Shown: one piece after another, positions 38,945 through 47,841 of the stretch | Position numbering within the stretch: position 1 is the stretch's first letter | How the letters are laid out: every line of letters begins with the position of its first letter | DNA from: Allopusillimonas soli | Lineage (GTDB): Bacteria > Pseudomonadota > Gammaproteobacteria > Burkholderiales > Burkholderiaceae_B | Direction: 5' to 3' | Length of the DNA stretch: 64,000 nucleotides | NCBI RefSeq assembly: GCF_004153445.1 | Contig: NZ_SDQC01000003.1 | Location: 124,001 to 188,000 of the forward strand | Notes under the pieces: model-generated | What the model was told of the DNA's origin: nothing | Database searches by the model: none | What the model saw: only the letters and a program-made list of their open reading frames with translations | Made by a program: the position numbers and the translations under genes

Positions 38945-39877
38945 TCAGCCCTGCCCCAGCCTGCTCTCCCGCGCCTTCACGATGCCGACAATGACATCGT
39001 TGACGGGTGTCGGCACGCCCAGCGGCGCGCCCAACCGAGGAATACTGCCATTGATCGCATCAATTTCGCCGCGCCGCCCAGCGATTGCATCGAGCAGCAT
39101 GGATGGGCGTGCATCGGGAATCCGCCCCCCCAGATGCCGGACATGGCCGATGGGATCATCCAGCCCCAGGTCGATGCCCAGTGCGGCTGCCACCGCAACC
39201 GCCTCTTCGGAGCAGGCCCGCGCAATCCTCCAGGCGTCTGGATTATGGATGATCTGCCCAATGGTCAGGCCGGTCACGCAGGATGAGCCTGAATACGCCA
39301 CGTTCATGATGAGCTTTTTCCAAACCATGCTCTGCACGTCCTCGTGCAATGCCACCTCGAAACCCGCACTGCGCCAGATATCCGCCGACTGCGCCAGTTG
39401 CTCATCGGGTAGATCCGTGTATTTGCCGAACCAGGTCACTTCGCGTCCGTTGTGGTGGACATGGCCCGGCTCCACGAGCGAGGCACCGTAGCCGCCCACG
39501 ATGCCCACCGCCATGCGCGATGCTGGCACATGCAGGGCAACGCGTTCGGGCGAACCCAATCCGTTCTGTATGGTCTGCACGACCGTGCCGGCGCCCACCA
39601 GCGGCACGGTCGCCTGCGCGGCGCTCTCCACGTCATAGGCCTTGGCCGCGATAATGGCCAGATCGCATACTCCAATACCATCGGTCGTCGTCGAAGCGCT
39701 GGCCAGGCGCGCCCTGCGATCGCCGCTGGCGCCTGAAACCCGTATGCCTTCGCGCGCCATGGCCTGGGCATGGTCCGCCCACAATGTCACCGCATGCACC
39801 TCGTGTCCGGCGTCCGCCATCAATCCGGCATACACCGACCCCATTGCACCGCACCCTACGATTGCCACCCTGGCCAT
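38945..39877 (-). CDS. 2-dehydropantoate 2-reductase family (PanE/ApbA)
   Basis: A 310-residue NADP-dependent reductase of the ketopantoate reductase family. The Rossmann motif GCGAMG is at 8-13, the catalytic Lys is in MVWKKLIMN, and the C-terminal substrate Glu is in RGEIDAINGSI. True PanE makes pantoate for CoA synthesis, which would suit the panC gene 10 kb away. Paralogues acting on other 2-keto acids are common in this group, so the assignment is to family only. It is upstream of metH on the same strand, with 174 bp between them and no visible gene there. Confidence 0.85.
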   Translation of the reverse strand: MARVAIVGCGAMGSVYAGLMADAGHEVHAVTLWADHAQAMAREGIRVSGASGDRRARLASASTTTDGIGVCDLAIIAAKAYDVESAAQATVPLVGAGTVVQTIQNGLGSPERVALHVPASRMAVGIVGGYGASLVEPGHVHHNGREVTWFGKYTDLPDEQLAQSADIWRSAGFEVALHEDVQSMVWKKLIMNVAYSGSSCVTGLTIGQIIHNPDAWRIARACSEEAVAVAAALGIDLGLDDPIGHVRHLGGRIPDARPSMLLDAIAGRRGEIDAINGSIPRLGAPLGVPTPVNDVIVGIVKARESRLGQG

Positions 39878-40003
39878 GCCTCTTTCCTCCTGGATCCCGA
39901 TATGGCGATGCCGATGCCCGCCTCAACTTCGATCATACAACCGTCCAGTAACACAACATGAACAGTATCCGGTATCCAGCCGAGGCGCCGACATCCAGCA
40001 TGC

Positions 40004-40019
40004 TATATTTCGTAACGAA
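40004..40019 (+). promoter_or_regulatory. -10 box and inverted repeat before the riboswitch
   Basis: TATATT at 40004-40009 is a fair -10 element placed so that transcription would start just at the riboswitch. It overlaps an 11-bp perfect palindrome TTCGTAACGAA (40009-40019), so a repressor bound there would cover the start site. No good -35 is present. The remaining 39878-40003 holds nothing recognisable. Confidence 0.35.
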
Positions 40020-40165
40020 TGAGGTGCTTTCGGGGCACGGCATAAGCCTGCCCTGCGAAAGTCAAATGGGAAACAGAATCCGCGCCTGCAGCAGGCGTGT
40101 GGCAATCTGTGCTGCCCCCGCAACGGTAAGCATGTTGAGCATGCAGCCCGACACCAGCCTCAGTC
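40020..40165 (+). ncRNA. cobalamin riboswitch (leader of btuB)
   Basis: The conserved core GCTGCCCCCGCAACGGTAAGC lies at 40111-40131, and a B12-box-like segment AGCCCGACACCAGCC at 40145-40159. Upstream, ATGGGAA with AATCCG (40066-40082) matches the other conserved junction strand, and GAGGTGC opens the first stem. These elements in this order define the adenosylcobalamin/cobalamin aptamer. The following 135 bases hold an expression platform with a GCTCC/GGAGC hairpin (40180-40197) and a GGCGG/CCGCC pairing around a GGAGGAG (40219-40225). It should shut off btuB when B12 is plentiful. Confidence 0.92.
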
Positions 40166-40300
40166 GCCCTTTTCCGTTCGCTCCACGCTGCAGGAGCGGC
40201 GGCTGGCTGCTCTGCCACGGAGGAGTCCGCCCCGCCTGCGCGTTGGCGTTCATCGTTGTTTCACGACGTGCGGGGACGCACGTTTTACAGGGTTTCCATC

Positions 40301-42175
40301 ATGCCTACGCATTTTCGCCGGCTTTCTCCCGCCGCGCTTATCTGTTTGCTTCCCCTATACGCCGCCTCGGCGCAATCCTCTGCGCCCGTTGCGCAACTCG
40401 ACGAAGTCGTGGTTACTGCCAGCCGTGCGCCTGAGTCCAGCCGCAACGTCATCGGCGATGTGTCCATCGTTGACAGGCATATGCTGGACACTGCTCAGGG
40501 CGATAGTGTGGCGCAGATATTATCGCGCCAGCCCGACATACAAATTACCGCCAACGGCGGCCCGCAAGGCGTCACCGGCCTTTATTTGCGGGGAACAAAT
40601 CCCGTCCACACGCTGGTTCTGGTGGACGGCGTGCGCATGAACAGCGCGGTCCAGGGCGGCTTCAACTGGCAGGCGCTTGATCCGTCCACCATAGAGCGTA
40701 TCGAAATCCTGCGCGGCGCGGCGAGCAGCCTGTATGGCTCAGACGCCATTGGCGGCGTCATCAACATCATCACGCGCAAGGGGGACGGCGACCGCCCTCT
40801 GTCTGCCTGGCTCAATACGGGCCTGGGCACGCACAACACCTTCATGTCCAGCACCGGCCTTTCCGGCGCGAGCGGCGGCTGGGATTACGCCTTCTCCAGC
40901 AGCATGGCCGACAGCGACGGCATCGATGCCACCAACCCCAACAACGCATTCTCCTATAGCCCCGACCGCGACGGCTACACCCGCCATGCCTGGTCGGGCT
41001 CACTTGGGCGCACGTGGCGCGCGGGCCACCGCGTCAGTCTCACCGCCTACAACAGCTATCTTCGCGGCGACACCGACAGCGGCATGTTTGCCGAGCCCGC
41101 CCTCGCCCTCATCCGGGAGCAGGCCTACACACTGTCCAGCGTCGACGACATCACCGACGCCTGGACCAGCACGCTGCGCTTTGCCCTCACCCGCGATGCC
41201 GTCGACAGCCGCGCGGCCTATGGCGATACGACCTATGACAGCCTGCTGCGGTCATACCTTTGGCAGAACGACATCCGGTTCGCGGACGACCAGCGCCTGA
41301 CGGTGGTTCTGGAGCGCCTGGAAGAACGCATGCGGCACAGCAGTCATTATGACGAGGACAAACGCAATACCAATGCCGCCGGCCTGATCTACCGGGGCAA
41401 TTTCGGTCCACACCACATTCAGGCCAATCTGCGCAATGACAACATTACCGGCTATGGCGATGAAACCACCGGCGGCCTAGGCTACGATTTGGATCTTGGC
41501 AGCCACTGGACGGTGGGCGTGTCCGGCAATACCGGCTTTCGCGCGCCCACGTTCACCGACCTGTACTATCCGGCCGCATTCGGCTACAGCGGGAATCTCG
41601 ACCTGAAGCCGGAGCGATCACGCAACATCGAGGGACGGCTGGCGTATCACACAGACGCGCTGCGTCTGGGCATGACCGTCTACCGGAACAAGGTACGCGA
41701 TCTCATCAATGCCTCGGTGTGCGACGCGGGCGGCTGCATGCCGCGCAACGTCGACAGTGCCACGCTGCGCGGCATCACAATCACCGGCGCCTATACGCTC
41801 GATGACACCACAATTCACGGCAGCGCCGATTTTCTGGATGCCCAGGATGACAATACCGGCGAACAACTCATACGTCGCGCGCGCCAGGTGTATCGCGTGG
41901 GCGTAACACAACGACTGCACGACCTTTCCCTGGGCGCAGAATACCAGTTCACCGGCAAGCGCTACGATATGGCCACCGACCCCGTCACCTTCCAATCGCA
42001 GCGCACACGACTGGGCGGCTACGGCCTGCTGAACCTGACCGCCGCATATGATCTGAACCGGCACGCGGCCATCCAGGTCCGCTGGGACAACGTGCTAGGC
42101 AGGGATTACACCGCGCTGTACGGCTACAACACAATGGGGTCAACGGTTTTCGTGAACCTGGCCCTGAAAATGTAG
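40301..42175 (+). CDS. btuB: TonB-dependent vitamin B12 receptor
   Basis: A 624-residue outer-membrane receptor. A signal peptide ends near residue 24 (AASAQ). The TonB box DEVVVTA is at 34-40. The plug domain has QGVTGLYLRGTNPVHTLVLV and the junction ERIEILRGAASSLYGSDAIGGVINII. The barrel ends in the expected terminal strand (TVFVNLALKM), whose aromatic anchor is followed by three more residues. The size matches BtuB (about 614). The upstream cobalamin riboswitch and the downstream btuF support B12 as substrate. The ATG at 40301 fits the signal peptide; nothing suggests a longer form. Confidence 0.94.
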   Translation: MPTHFRRLSPAALICLLPLYAASAQSSAPVAQLDEVVVTASRAPESSRNVIGDVSIVDRHMLDTAQGDSVAQILSRQPDIQITANGGPQGVTGLYLRGTNPVHTLVLVDGVRMNSAVQGGFNWQALDPSTIERIEILRGAASSLYGSDAIGGVINIITRKGDGDRPLSAWLNTGLGTHNTFMSSTGLSGASGGWDYAFSSSMADSDGIDATNPNNAFSYSPDRDGYTRHAWSGSLGRTWRAGHRVSLTAYNSYLRGDTDSGMFAEPALALIREQAYTLSSVDDITDAWTSTLRFALTRDAVDSRAAYGDTTYDSLLRSYLWQNDIRFADDQRLTVVLERLEERMRHSSHYDEDKRNTNAAGLIYRGNFGPHHIQANLRNDNITGYGDETTGGLGYDLDLGSHWTVGVSGNTGFRAPTFTDLYYPAAFGYSGNLDLKPERSRNIEGRLAYHTDALRLGMTVYRNKVRDLINASVCDAGGCMPRNVDSATLRGITITGAYTLDDTTIHGSADFLDAQDDNTGEQLIRRARQVYRVGVTQRLHDLSLGAEYQFTGKRYDMATDPVTFQSQRTRLGGYGLLNLTAAYDLNRHAAIQVRWDNVLGRDYTALYGYNTMGSTVFVNLALKM

Positions 42176-42184
42176 CACCCCGGC

Positions 42185-43063
42185 ATGAGCATGCGCGTCC
42201 TCCTGGCCATCTCCGCCCTGCTGGCGGCACGCCTGGCGCTCGCCGCTGGCGGCCCTCCCTATGAAAGAGCCATCGCACTGGCGCCGCACATCACGGAGCT
42301 GATCTTCGCCGCGGGCGCCGGCAAGCATGTCGCCGGAACGGTGCTGCGCAGCGACTTTCCGCCCCAGGCGCGCTCCATTCCACGCGTGGGTGACGGCCTA
42401 TCGGTCAGCGCCGAGGCGGTGCTGGCGCTCGATCCTGATATCGTTCTGGCCTGGCGCGCCAACAACGCGACACGCCAGCTGGCGCCCACGCTGGAGCAGG
42501 CACACATCAGGCTTGACTATTCCGCACCCCGGTCGCTGGACGATATTCCCGCGCAGATCCTGCGCATGGGCATGCTCTTTGGCACCACCGCGGCCGCGGC
42601 GCCCGCCGCCGCAGCACTGGCGCAAAACATTGCCGCGTTGCGCCAGCGTTATGCCCAGCGCACCCCCGTATCGGTCGTTATCGAGATAAGCGAACCGCCG
42701 TTGTATGTCATCGCAGGCGACCCTGTGCTGGAAGACATGCTGCGCTCATGCGGCGCGACAAATATTTTCTCCGACATCAGCATGCCGGCCGCGCAAGCCA
42801 GTCGCGAAAGCGTACTGCTTCGCGGGCCCGACGCGCTGATCGTTCCTTTCCAGGATGAGGCGGCCGTGGCATCCGTCCGCCGGCGCTGGTCCGAAGCCGG
42901 CCTGCCGGCCGCGCGCGCGGGCCACGTGATAGGCCTCGACCCAGACAGCCTGTTTCGGCCTGGACCCCGCCTGGTGGACACCGCCGGGCAGCTGTGCGCC
43001 CGGATCGACCAGATCCGCCAGGCGCTTTCGCGCCGCACGTCCCAGGCGCATGCTCTAAAATAG
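42185..43063 (+). CDS. btuF: periplasmic cobalamin-binding protein BtuF-like
   Basis: A 292-residue receptor of the helical-backbone ABC family. The signal peptide ends near residue 21 (LALAAGG). ERAIALAPHITELIFAAGAG and the segment RSIPRVGDGLSVSAEAVLALDPDIVLAW are classic BtuF/FhuD motifs, and the C-terminus has RLVDTAGQLCARI. It starts nine bases after btuB, so it is under the same riboswitch. The btuC permease and btuD ATPase genes are not in the window, so inner-membrane transport must be encoded elsewhere. A gap of 62 bp separates it from thiD. Confidence 0.9.
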   Translation: MSMRVLLAISALLAARLALAAGGPPYERAIALAPHITELIFAAGAGKHVAGTVLRSDFPPQARSIPRVGDGLSVSAEAVLALDPDIVLAWRANNATRQLAPTLEQAHIRLDYSAPRSLDDIPAQILRMGMLFGTTAAAAPAAAALAQNIAALRQRYAQRTPVSVVIEISEPPLYVIAGDPVLEDMLRSCGATNIFSDISMPAAQASRESVLLRGPDALIVPFQDEAAVASVRRRWSEAGLPAARAGHVIGLDPDSLFRPGPRLVDTAGQLCARIDQIRQALSRRTSQAHALK

Positions 43064-43125
43064 AGGGTAATGTTCTCCGCCCCTCCCTGATGCGGGCGGC
43101 CAGAGAAGCCCGACAATATCCAATC

Positions 43126-43947
43126 ATGATTCCAAACACCCTCACCATTGCCGGCGTCGACCCGTCCGGCGGGGCCGGCACATTGGCTGACATCAAGACC
43201 ATGAGCGCGCTGGGCGCATACGGCACAGCCGTCATCGCCGCGCTGACCGCCCAGAACACGCGCGGCGTCACGGGCATCTGCCCGGTGCCTACCGAGTTCG
43301 TGGCCCAGCAGATCGACACCCTCTTCGACGACGTGCGCATCGATGCGGTCAAGATCGGCATGCTGGGCCACAAGGCGGTCACCCGCACGGTAGCCGACCG
43401 CATGGCGCACTGGAAGCCGCCCCATCTAGTGCTGGATCCGGTCATGGTGGCAAAAAGCGGAGACCATCTCCTCGAGCGCAGCGCTGTGGACGAGCTGCGC
43501 GAAAGCATGATTCCGCTGGCAAGCATGATCACACCCAACCTGCCCGAGGCGGGCGTGCTGTTGGGCGCCGCGCCTGTCGAGTCGCTGAAGGAAATGCGGC
43601 GCGTTGCCGAAAAGCTGCGCAGATTGATGGCGGATGACGGCGAACGCTGGGTATTCCTGAAGGGCGGTCATCTGCCCGGCAGTGAAACGATCGACGTTCT
43701 GCATGACGGCGACCGCCTCATAGAGCTTCCCGGGCGCCGCATTGAAACCCGCAACACGCACGGCACAGGCTGCACGCTATCCGCCGCGCTTGCTGCCTTG
43801 CTGCCACGCTTGGGCACGGTGCCCGAGGCTGCCAGCCAGGCCAAGGCCTACCTGGTCAACGCCATCGCACGCTCCAACGATCTGGAGGTAGGCGATGGCC
43901 ATGGACCAGTGCAGCATTTCCACCGCTGGTGGAGCACCACGAGCTGA
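43126..43947 (+). CDS. thiD: hydroxymethylpyrimidine/phosphomethylpyrimidine kinase
   Basis: A 273-residue ribokinase-fold enzyme that phosphorylates HMP and HMP-phosphate for thiamine synthesis. TIAGVDPSGGAGTLADIKTM at the start, LDPVMVAKSG in the middle, and the anion-hole motif NTHGTGCTLSAALAA near the C-terminus are diagnostic. The ATG at 43126 starts the conserved region; longer frames overlap btuF. No TPP riboswitch is seen ahead of it, and the other thi genes are absent apart from the ThiE-like fusion domain at 15 kb. Confidence 0.94.
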   Translation: MIPNTLTIAGVDPSGGAGTLADIKTMSALGAYGTAVIAALTAQNTRGVTGICPVPTEFVAQQIDTLFDDVRIDAVKIGMLGHKAVTRTVADRMAHWKPPHLVLDPVMVAKSGDHLLERSAVDELRESMIPLASMITPNLPEAGVLLGAAPVESLKEMRRVAEKLRRLMADDGERWVFLKGGHLPGSETIDVLHDGDRLIELPGRRIETRNTHGTGCTLSAALAALLPRLGTVPEAASQAKAYLVNAIARSNDLEVGDGHGPVQHFHRWWSTTS

Positions 43948-44080
43948 GTCTGGCCGCGCTTGCGCCATGCCCGTAAAGTCGGCAAATACGCTATAGTAGC
44001 CATCATTGGGGCTGTTGCAGCCCTGGGCAGGCGTTCTGTGCGCACTGCCGCCGTCACCCATCATTTTTGTTTGTAGAACC

Positions 44081-44761
44081 ATGAACGTCACTGCACTGTC
44101 TGAAATCGAACAAGCCCGCTTCAACATGGTCGAGCAGCAGATCCGTACCTGGGAAGTGCTCGATTTCCGTGTGCTGCAGGCGCTGTTCGACGTCCAGCGT
44201 GAGCGCTATGTCCCGCCGCCCATGCAGGGCCTGGCATTTTCCGATGTCGAACTGCCCCTCATTATCAACGCGGTCGACACGCGCGAATCCATGCTGGCGC
44301 CCAAGTTGGAGGCCCGCCTCGCCCAGGAACTGCTGCTGCAGCCCACGGACTGCGTGCTGGAGATCGGCACCGGTTCGGGATATCAGGCCGCCCTTCTGGG
44401 CCAGCTTGCGCAGCAAGTAACCAGCATCGAAGTCGACAGCCGCCTGGCTGCCTTTGCCCAGGAAAACCTGCAGCGCAGCCAGGTCGATAATGTCAAAGTC
44501 GAGGTTGGCGACGCCCATGCGGGCTGGGGCACCACCGAATACGACGCCATCCTAGTCACGGGCTCGGTGCCGGTCGTACCGGATGCCCTCAAGTATCAGC
44601 TTTGCATTGGCGGCCGTCTGGTTGTGGTTGTCGGCCAGAACCCCATCATGACCGCCTGCCGGATCACACGCACCAGCGCCGCCAGCTTTGATACCGTCCA
44701 TCTGTTCGATACGGTCATCAAGCCGCTGCGTGGCGTCGCGGTCTCTCATTTCAAGTTCTAG
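44081..44761 (+). CDS. protein-L-isoaspartate O-methyltransferase-family protein
   Basis: A 226-residue Rossmann-fold methyltransferase of the PCMT family. The S-adenosylmethionine motif VLEIGTGSGYQAALLG is clear, followed by VTSIEVDSRLAAFAQENL and YDAILVTGSVP. In typical Pcm the last motif reads D-A-I-I-V-T-A-A; here it is T-G-S, as in many betaproteobacterial homologues of uncertain activity. Canonical Pcm repairs isoaspartyl damage in proteins. The ATG at 44081 starts the conserved MVEQQIRTW region. tolC follows after two bases, a conserved pairing in this order. Confidence 0.88.
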   Translation: MNVTALSEIEQARFNMVEQQIRTWEVLDFRVLQALFDVQRERYVPPPMQGLAFSDVELPLIINAVDTRESMLAPKLEARLAQELLLQPTDCVLEIGTGSGYQAALLGQLAQQVTSIEVDSRLAAFAQENLQRSQVDNVKVEVGDAHAGWGTTEYDAILVTGSVPVVPDALKYQLCIGGRLVVVVGQNPIMTACRITRTSAASFDTVHLFDTVIKPLRGVAVSHFKF

Positions 44762-44763
44762 AC

Positions 44764-46302
44764 ATGGCGCGCGGGCGCTGCCATCAGGCTGCGGGGCTCG
44801 CGCTGCTGGTCGCGGCATGCGCGCTGCCGGCGCATGGTCAGGATCTCCTGCAGGTCTGGCATAAGGCACTTCAGCGTGATCCCGCCTATGCGGCCAGCGG
44901 AGCCGCTCGCGCCGCCGACCAGGAGCTCATCCCCCAGGCCAGGGCCTTGCTGCTGCCGTACATCTCCGCCGACGCCACGGGCGAGGCCATAGACCGGCGC
45001 CGTACTTCCACGTTGCGCAACCGGCAAAGCGATAGCCGCGCTTATTGGGCGCTCACCCTCACGCAACCCATCTTCGACGCGGGCGCATGGAGCGCACTGG
45101 ATCGCGCAAAATCCCTGGCCCATGCGAGCGAGGTCGCCCAGGCTGATGCATATCAGGATCTGATTCTGCGGGTTGCCCAAGCCTATTTCGACATCCTTGC
45201 CGCCCAAGACAATCTACGCGCGCTGCTGGCGGAAAAAAACGCCGTGGAAACGCAGTTGCAGGCAGCCAGACAGAGTTTCGAACTCGGCAGCACCACCATT
45301 ACCGATACCTACGAGGCCCAGGCGCGACTGGACCTCATCAAGGCCAACGAACTGCTTGCCCGCAACGCACTGCAGGTCAGCCAGGATGCGCTGGCGCGCA
45401 TTATTTCGGAGCGGCCTGGCACGCTGGCGGCATTGGCGCCGGATGCCCAACTGCCCCCGCCTGTACCCAACCGCCTGGACGCCTGGACACAGCAATCCGC
45501 AACCGCCAACCTGGACGTCCTTCAGGCTGACCTGGCCGCACGCGCGGTCCAGGCGCAAATGGACATCGCCAAGAGTGGGCACTATCCCACAGTCAGCCTT
45601 CAAGCCCAGACTGGCAGTGCCTCCGACAACGGTCTGTATACGAACGGCAACGGTCCGCGATCCCTGGACAGCTCCGTGGGCCTGCAGATTTCCATACCTA
45701 TTTTTGCCGGTGGCGGCATCTCCTCCGCCGTGCGCGAGCAGGCCTCGCGGCTGCAGCAGGCGCGCTATCAGCTTGAAGACGCAAAACGCGAGGCCGTCCA
45801 GGCAACACAGCGGTATTTTTCGGGCGTAACGTCGGGATTGGCCCGCATTCATGCCTTACAGGAAGCCGAGGCATCCAGCCGGTCCTCTCTGCAGGCCAAC
45901 CGCACAGGCTACGAAGTGGGCGTACGTATTAGCATCGATGTACTCAATGCCCAGCAACAACTGTACGAAACCCAGCGCAACCTGGCACAGGCGCGCTACG
46001 ACACGCTCATGGACAGCCTGCGGCTCAAGGCCGCCAGTGGCAGTCTGACCGATGCCGACCTGGTCGCCATCAATGCCTTGCTGGCGGATGACCCCGCCGC
46101 GGCGTCAGTCCAAACAGTTTCCACGGATCAGCATGCGGGCAAATCAACGGCACCGGGCAGCAGCGGCATGCCCGCGGATACAACGCAGCCCGCACTGTCC
46201 GCCGACATCACGCCGTCCGCTCGCCTGCAGGTTCCGCCCAGCATCCTGAAAGTGGGCGGCCGACGCGCCGTGGTGGGCCGCCTCCCGGGGCTGAACCCCT
46301 AG
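44764..46302 (+). CDS. tolC: TolC-family type I secretion/efflux outer-membrane protein
   Basis: A 512-residue outer-membrane channel. A signal peptide ends near residue 25 (ALPAHGQ), followed by DLLQVWHKALQRDPAY, the usual TolC N-terminus. Two repeats of the outer-membrane efflux domain follow, with RSSLQANRTGYEVGVRISIDVLNAQQQLYETQRNL in the second. The last 70 residues are a low-complexity Ser/Thr/Ala/Pro tail. Unlike the OprM-type channel at 16 kb it has no lipobox, so it belongs to the true TolC branch that serves several pumps. It is two bases from the methyltransferase gene. Confidence 0.92.
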   Translation: MARGRCHQAAGLALLVAACALPAHGQDLLQVWHKALQRDPAYAASGAARAADQELIPQARALLLPYISADATGEAIDRRRTSTLRNRQSDSRAYWALTLTQPIFDAGAWSALDRAKSLAHASEVAQADAYQDLILRVAQAYFDILAAQDNLRALLAEKNAVETQLQAARQSFELGSTTITDTYEAQARLDLIKANELLARNALQVSQDALARIISERPGTLAALAPDAQLPPPVPNRLDAWTQQSATANLDVLQADLAARAVQAQMDIAKSGHYPTVSLQAQTGSASDNGLYTNGNGPRSLDSSVGLQISIPIFAGGGISSAVREQASRLQQARYQLEDAKREAVQATQRYFSGVTSGLARIHALQEAEASSRSSLQANRTGYEVGVRISIDVLNAQQQLYETQRNLAQARYDTLMDSLRLKAASGSLTDADLVAINALLADDPAAASVQTVSTDQHAGKSTAPGSSGMPADTTQPALSADITPSARLQVPPSILKVGGRRAVVGRLPGLNP

Positions 46303-46360
46303 GCTGGCGTACAGGCCCGGCGGCAAAAGAGCCCATTGTGCCCGGCATGTCGCGGAGCGC

Positions 46361-46846
46361 TCAGCTTCCTCGCACCTTGCGCAGCAGCGCCGTGGTCGAC
46401 CGCTCGAATTCGAAGGGAATGGCTACGGCACGCCCGCCCCAGCTGCGCACGCTGGCGGTCTCGGGCAAGGCATCCATATCGTAATCCCCTCCCTTCACAA
46501 TGACATCAGGCCGCAGCACCTCGATGAGCGCCTGAGGTGTGTCCTCGTCGAAACTGGTCACGGCATCGACGCAGGCCAACGCCGCAATGAGCGCGGCACG
46601 GTCACTCAATGCATTGAGTGGGCGATCGCTGCCTTTGCCCAATCTGCGCACCGATGCATCGGTATTCAGGGCAACAATCAGCGACCCGCCCAGCTGCGCC
46701 GCGGCATCCAGGTAGGTGACGTGCCCGCGATGCAGGATATCGAACACGCCGTTGGTAAACACCAGCGGACGCGCAAGGTTGCCCGCCAGCACAGCGGCAA
46801 GGCATTGATCGCGCGTCAGCAACTTGGATTCGAAACGAGCAGGCAT
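46361..46846 (-). CDS. rfaE2: D-glycero-beta-D-manno-heptose 1-phosphate adenylyltransferase
   Basis: A 161-residue nucleotidyltransferase corresponding to the C-terminal half of HldE. It transfers AMP to heptose 1-phosphate to make ADP-heptose for lipopolysaccharide core. FTNGVFDILHRGHVTYL holds the HxGH motif, and KGGDYDMDALPE and IPFEFERSTTALL are family landmarks. The kinase half is not fused, as is usual in betaproteobacteria where the two activities are separate genes. It lies 20 bp after the di-iron protein gene on the same strand, without an evident link. Confidence 0.94.
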   Translation of the reverse strand: MPARFESKLLTRDQCLAAVLAGNLARPLVFTNGVFDILHRGHVTYLDAAAQLGGSLIVALNTDASVRRLGKGSDRPLNALSDRAALIAALACVDAVTSFDEDTPQALIEVLRPDVIVKGGDYDMDALPETASVRSWGGRAVAIPFEFERSTTALLRKVRGS

Positions 46847-46866
46847 GAGACATGTGCCAGCGGCGC

Positions 46867-47718
46867 TCAGGCCGGCGACAGCTCCTTTGACAATTGCTTG
46901 CGATAGCGATTGAGATCCTGCGCGGTGTGGAAGGTCCGGTCCATCAGCAGCGAAAGATTATGCAGAATGCGGGTACTGACTTTGCCTTCCCACTCGCCGT
47001 CGAAACGGATCTGGTTGTCAAGCCAGTGCTCCAGCCAGCCCGGGGACGGCAACTGAGACTGCACCGTATCCTGAGGGTAAAGCGCCTTGTTGACGTGCAG
47101 GTTGGTGGGATGCAGCGCCTGAGACGTCCGATGGGCAGAAGCCATCAGGACGCCGATCTTCGAGAAGGCCAGACGCGCCTGGTGGCCAAATTCCTTGCCC
47201 TGATGAACCAGGGCACGCTTCATGTAACGCAGATATGCGCCTGCATGACGAGCCTCGTCCTGCGCAACCGTCTTGTAAATGCTTTTGATGACCGGCTCGG
47301 TATGCCAGTCGGCTGCGCGGCGGTACCAGTGGTTCAGGCGAACCTCTCCGCAGAAGTGCAGCATCAGCGTCTCAAGCGCCGGCGCCGGATCGAATTCGAA
47401 GCGCACCTTGTGCAGCTCTTCCTCGGTGGGCACCAATTCGGGGCGAAAGCGCCGCAGGTACTCCATCAGTACCAGGGAATGCTTTTGCTCCTCGAAGAAC
47501 CAGATCGACATAAACGATGAAAAATCGCTGTCCTCGCGAAAATCACGCAGGAACATCTCGGTGGCCGGCAAGGCGGCCCACTCGGTGATGGCGTTCATCT
47601 TGATGGTATAGGCCTGGTCGTCCGATAACTTGCTGGCATCGAAATCGTCCCAGGGGATATCGGTAGCCAGGTTCCAGCGCACGGCTTCCATCGACTTGAA
47701 CAATTCAGGATAAAGCAT
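46867..47718 (-). CDS. ferritin-like di-iron protein
   Basis: A 283-residue helical protein with carboxylate-bridged di-iron ligands: Glu in ITEWAALPATE, the pair Glu and His in FFEEQKHS, Glu in FCGEVRLNHWY, and DEARH near residue 155-160. The pattern and length resemble the acyl-ACP desaturase/ferritin-like superfamily; the second motif has Asp where E-E-x-x-H is usual. No heme or membrane segment is seen. An oxygen-dependent hydroxylase or desaturase role is plausible but unproven. The ATG at 47718 has a GAGAG site. It is downstream of ubiB on the same strand with 123 bp between. Confidence 0.82.
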   Translation of the reverse strand: MLYPELFKSMEAVRWNLATDIPWDDFDASKLSDDQAYTIKMNAITEWAALPATEMFLRDFREDSDFSSFMSIWFFEEQKHSLVLMEYLRRFRPELVPTEEELHKVRFEFDPAPALETLMLHFCGEVRLNHWYRRAADWHTEPVIKSIYKTVAQDEARHAGAYLRYMKRALVHQGKEFGHQARLAFSKIGVLMASAHRTSQALHPTNLHVNKALYPQDTVQSQLPSPGWLEHWLDNQIRFDGEWEGKVSTRILHNLSLLMDRTFHTAQDLNRYRKQLSKELSPA

Positions 47719-47841
47719 GGAGATCTCTCTTGGGAAGGACTGCACAAAGCGCCTCCCGACATTCTGGCTGAGCCAGTTAACAGGATTATTTCAGGATTGG
47801 ACGCAATGCGGCGAGCCGTCCGGAGCCGGGCGCACTGGGCT

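Noticed and set aside
43948-44080. TPP riboswitch or small RNA between thiD and the methyltransferase gene
   Set aside because: thiD lies upstream of this region, no thi-box motif is visible, and the TATAGT at 43992 is better explained as a -10 for the methyltransferase gene, although without a good -35.
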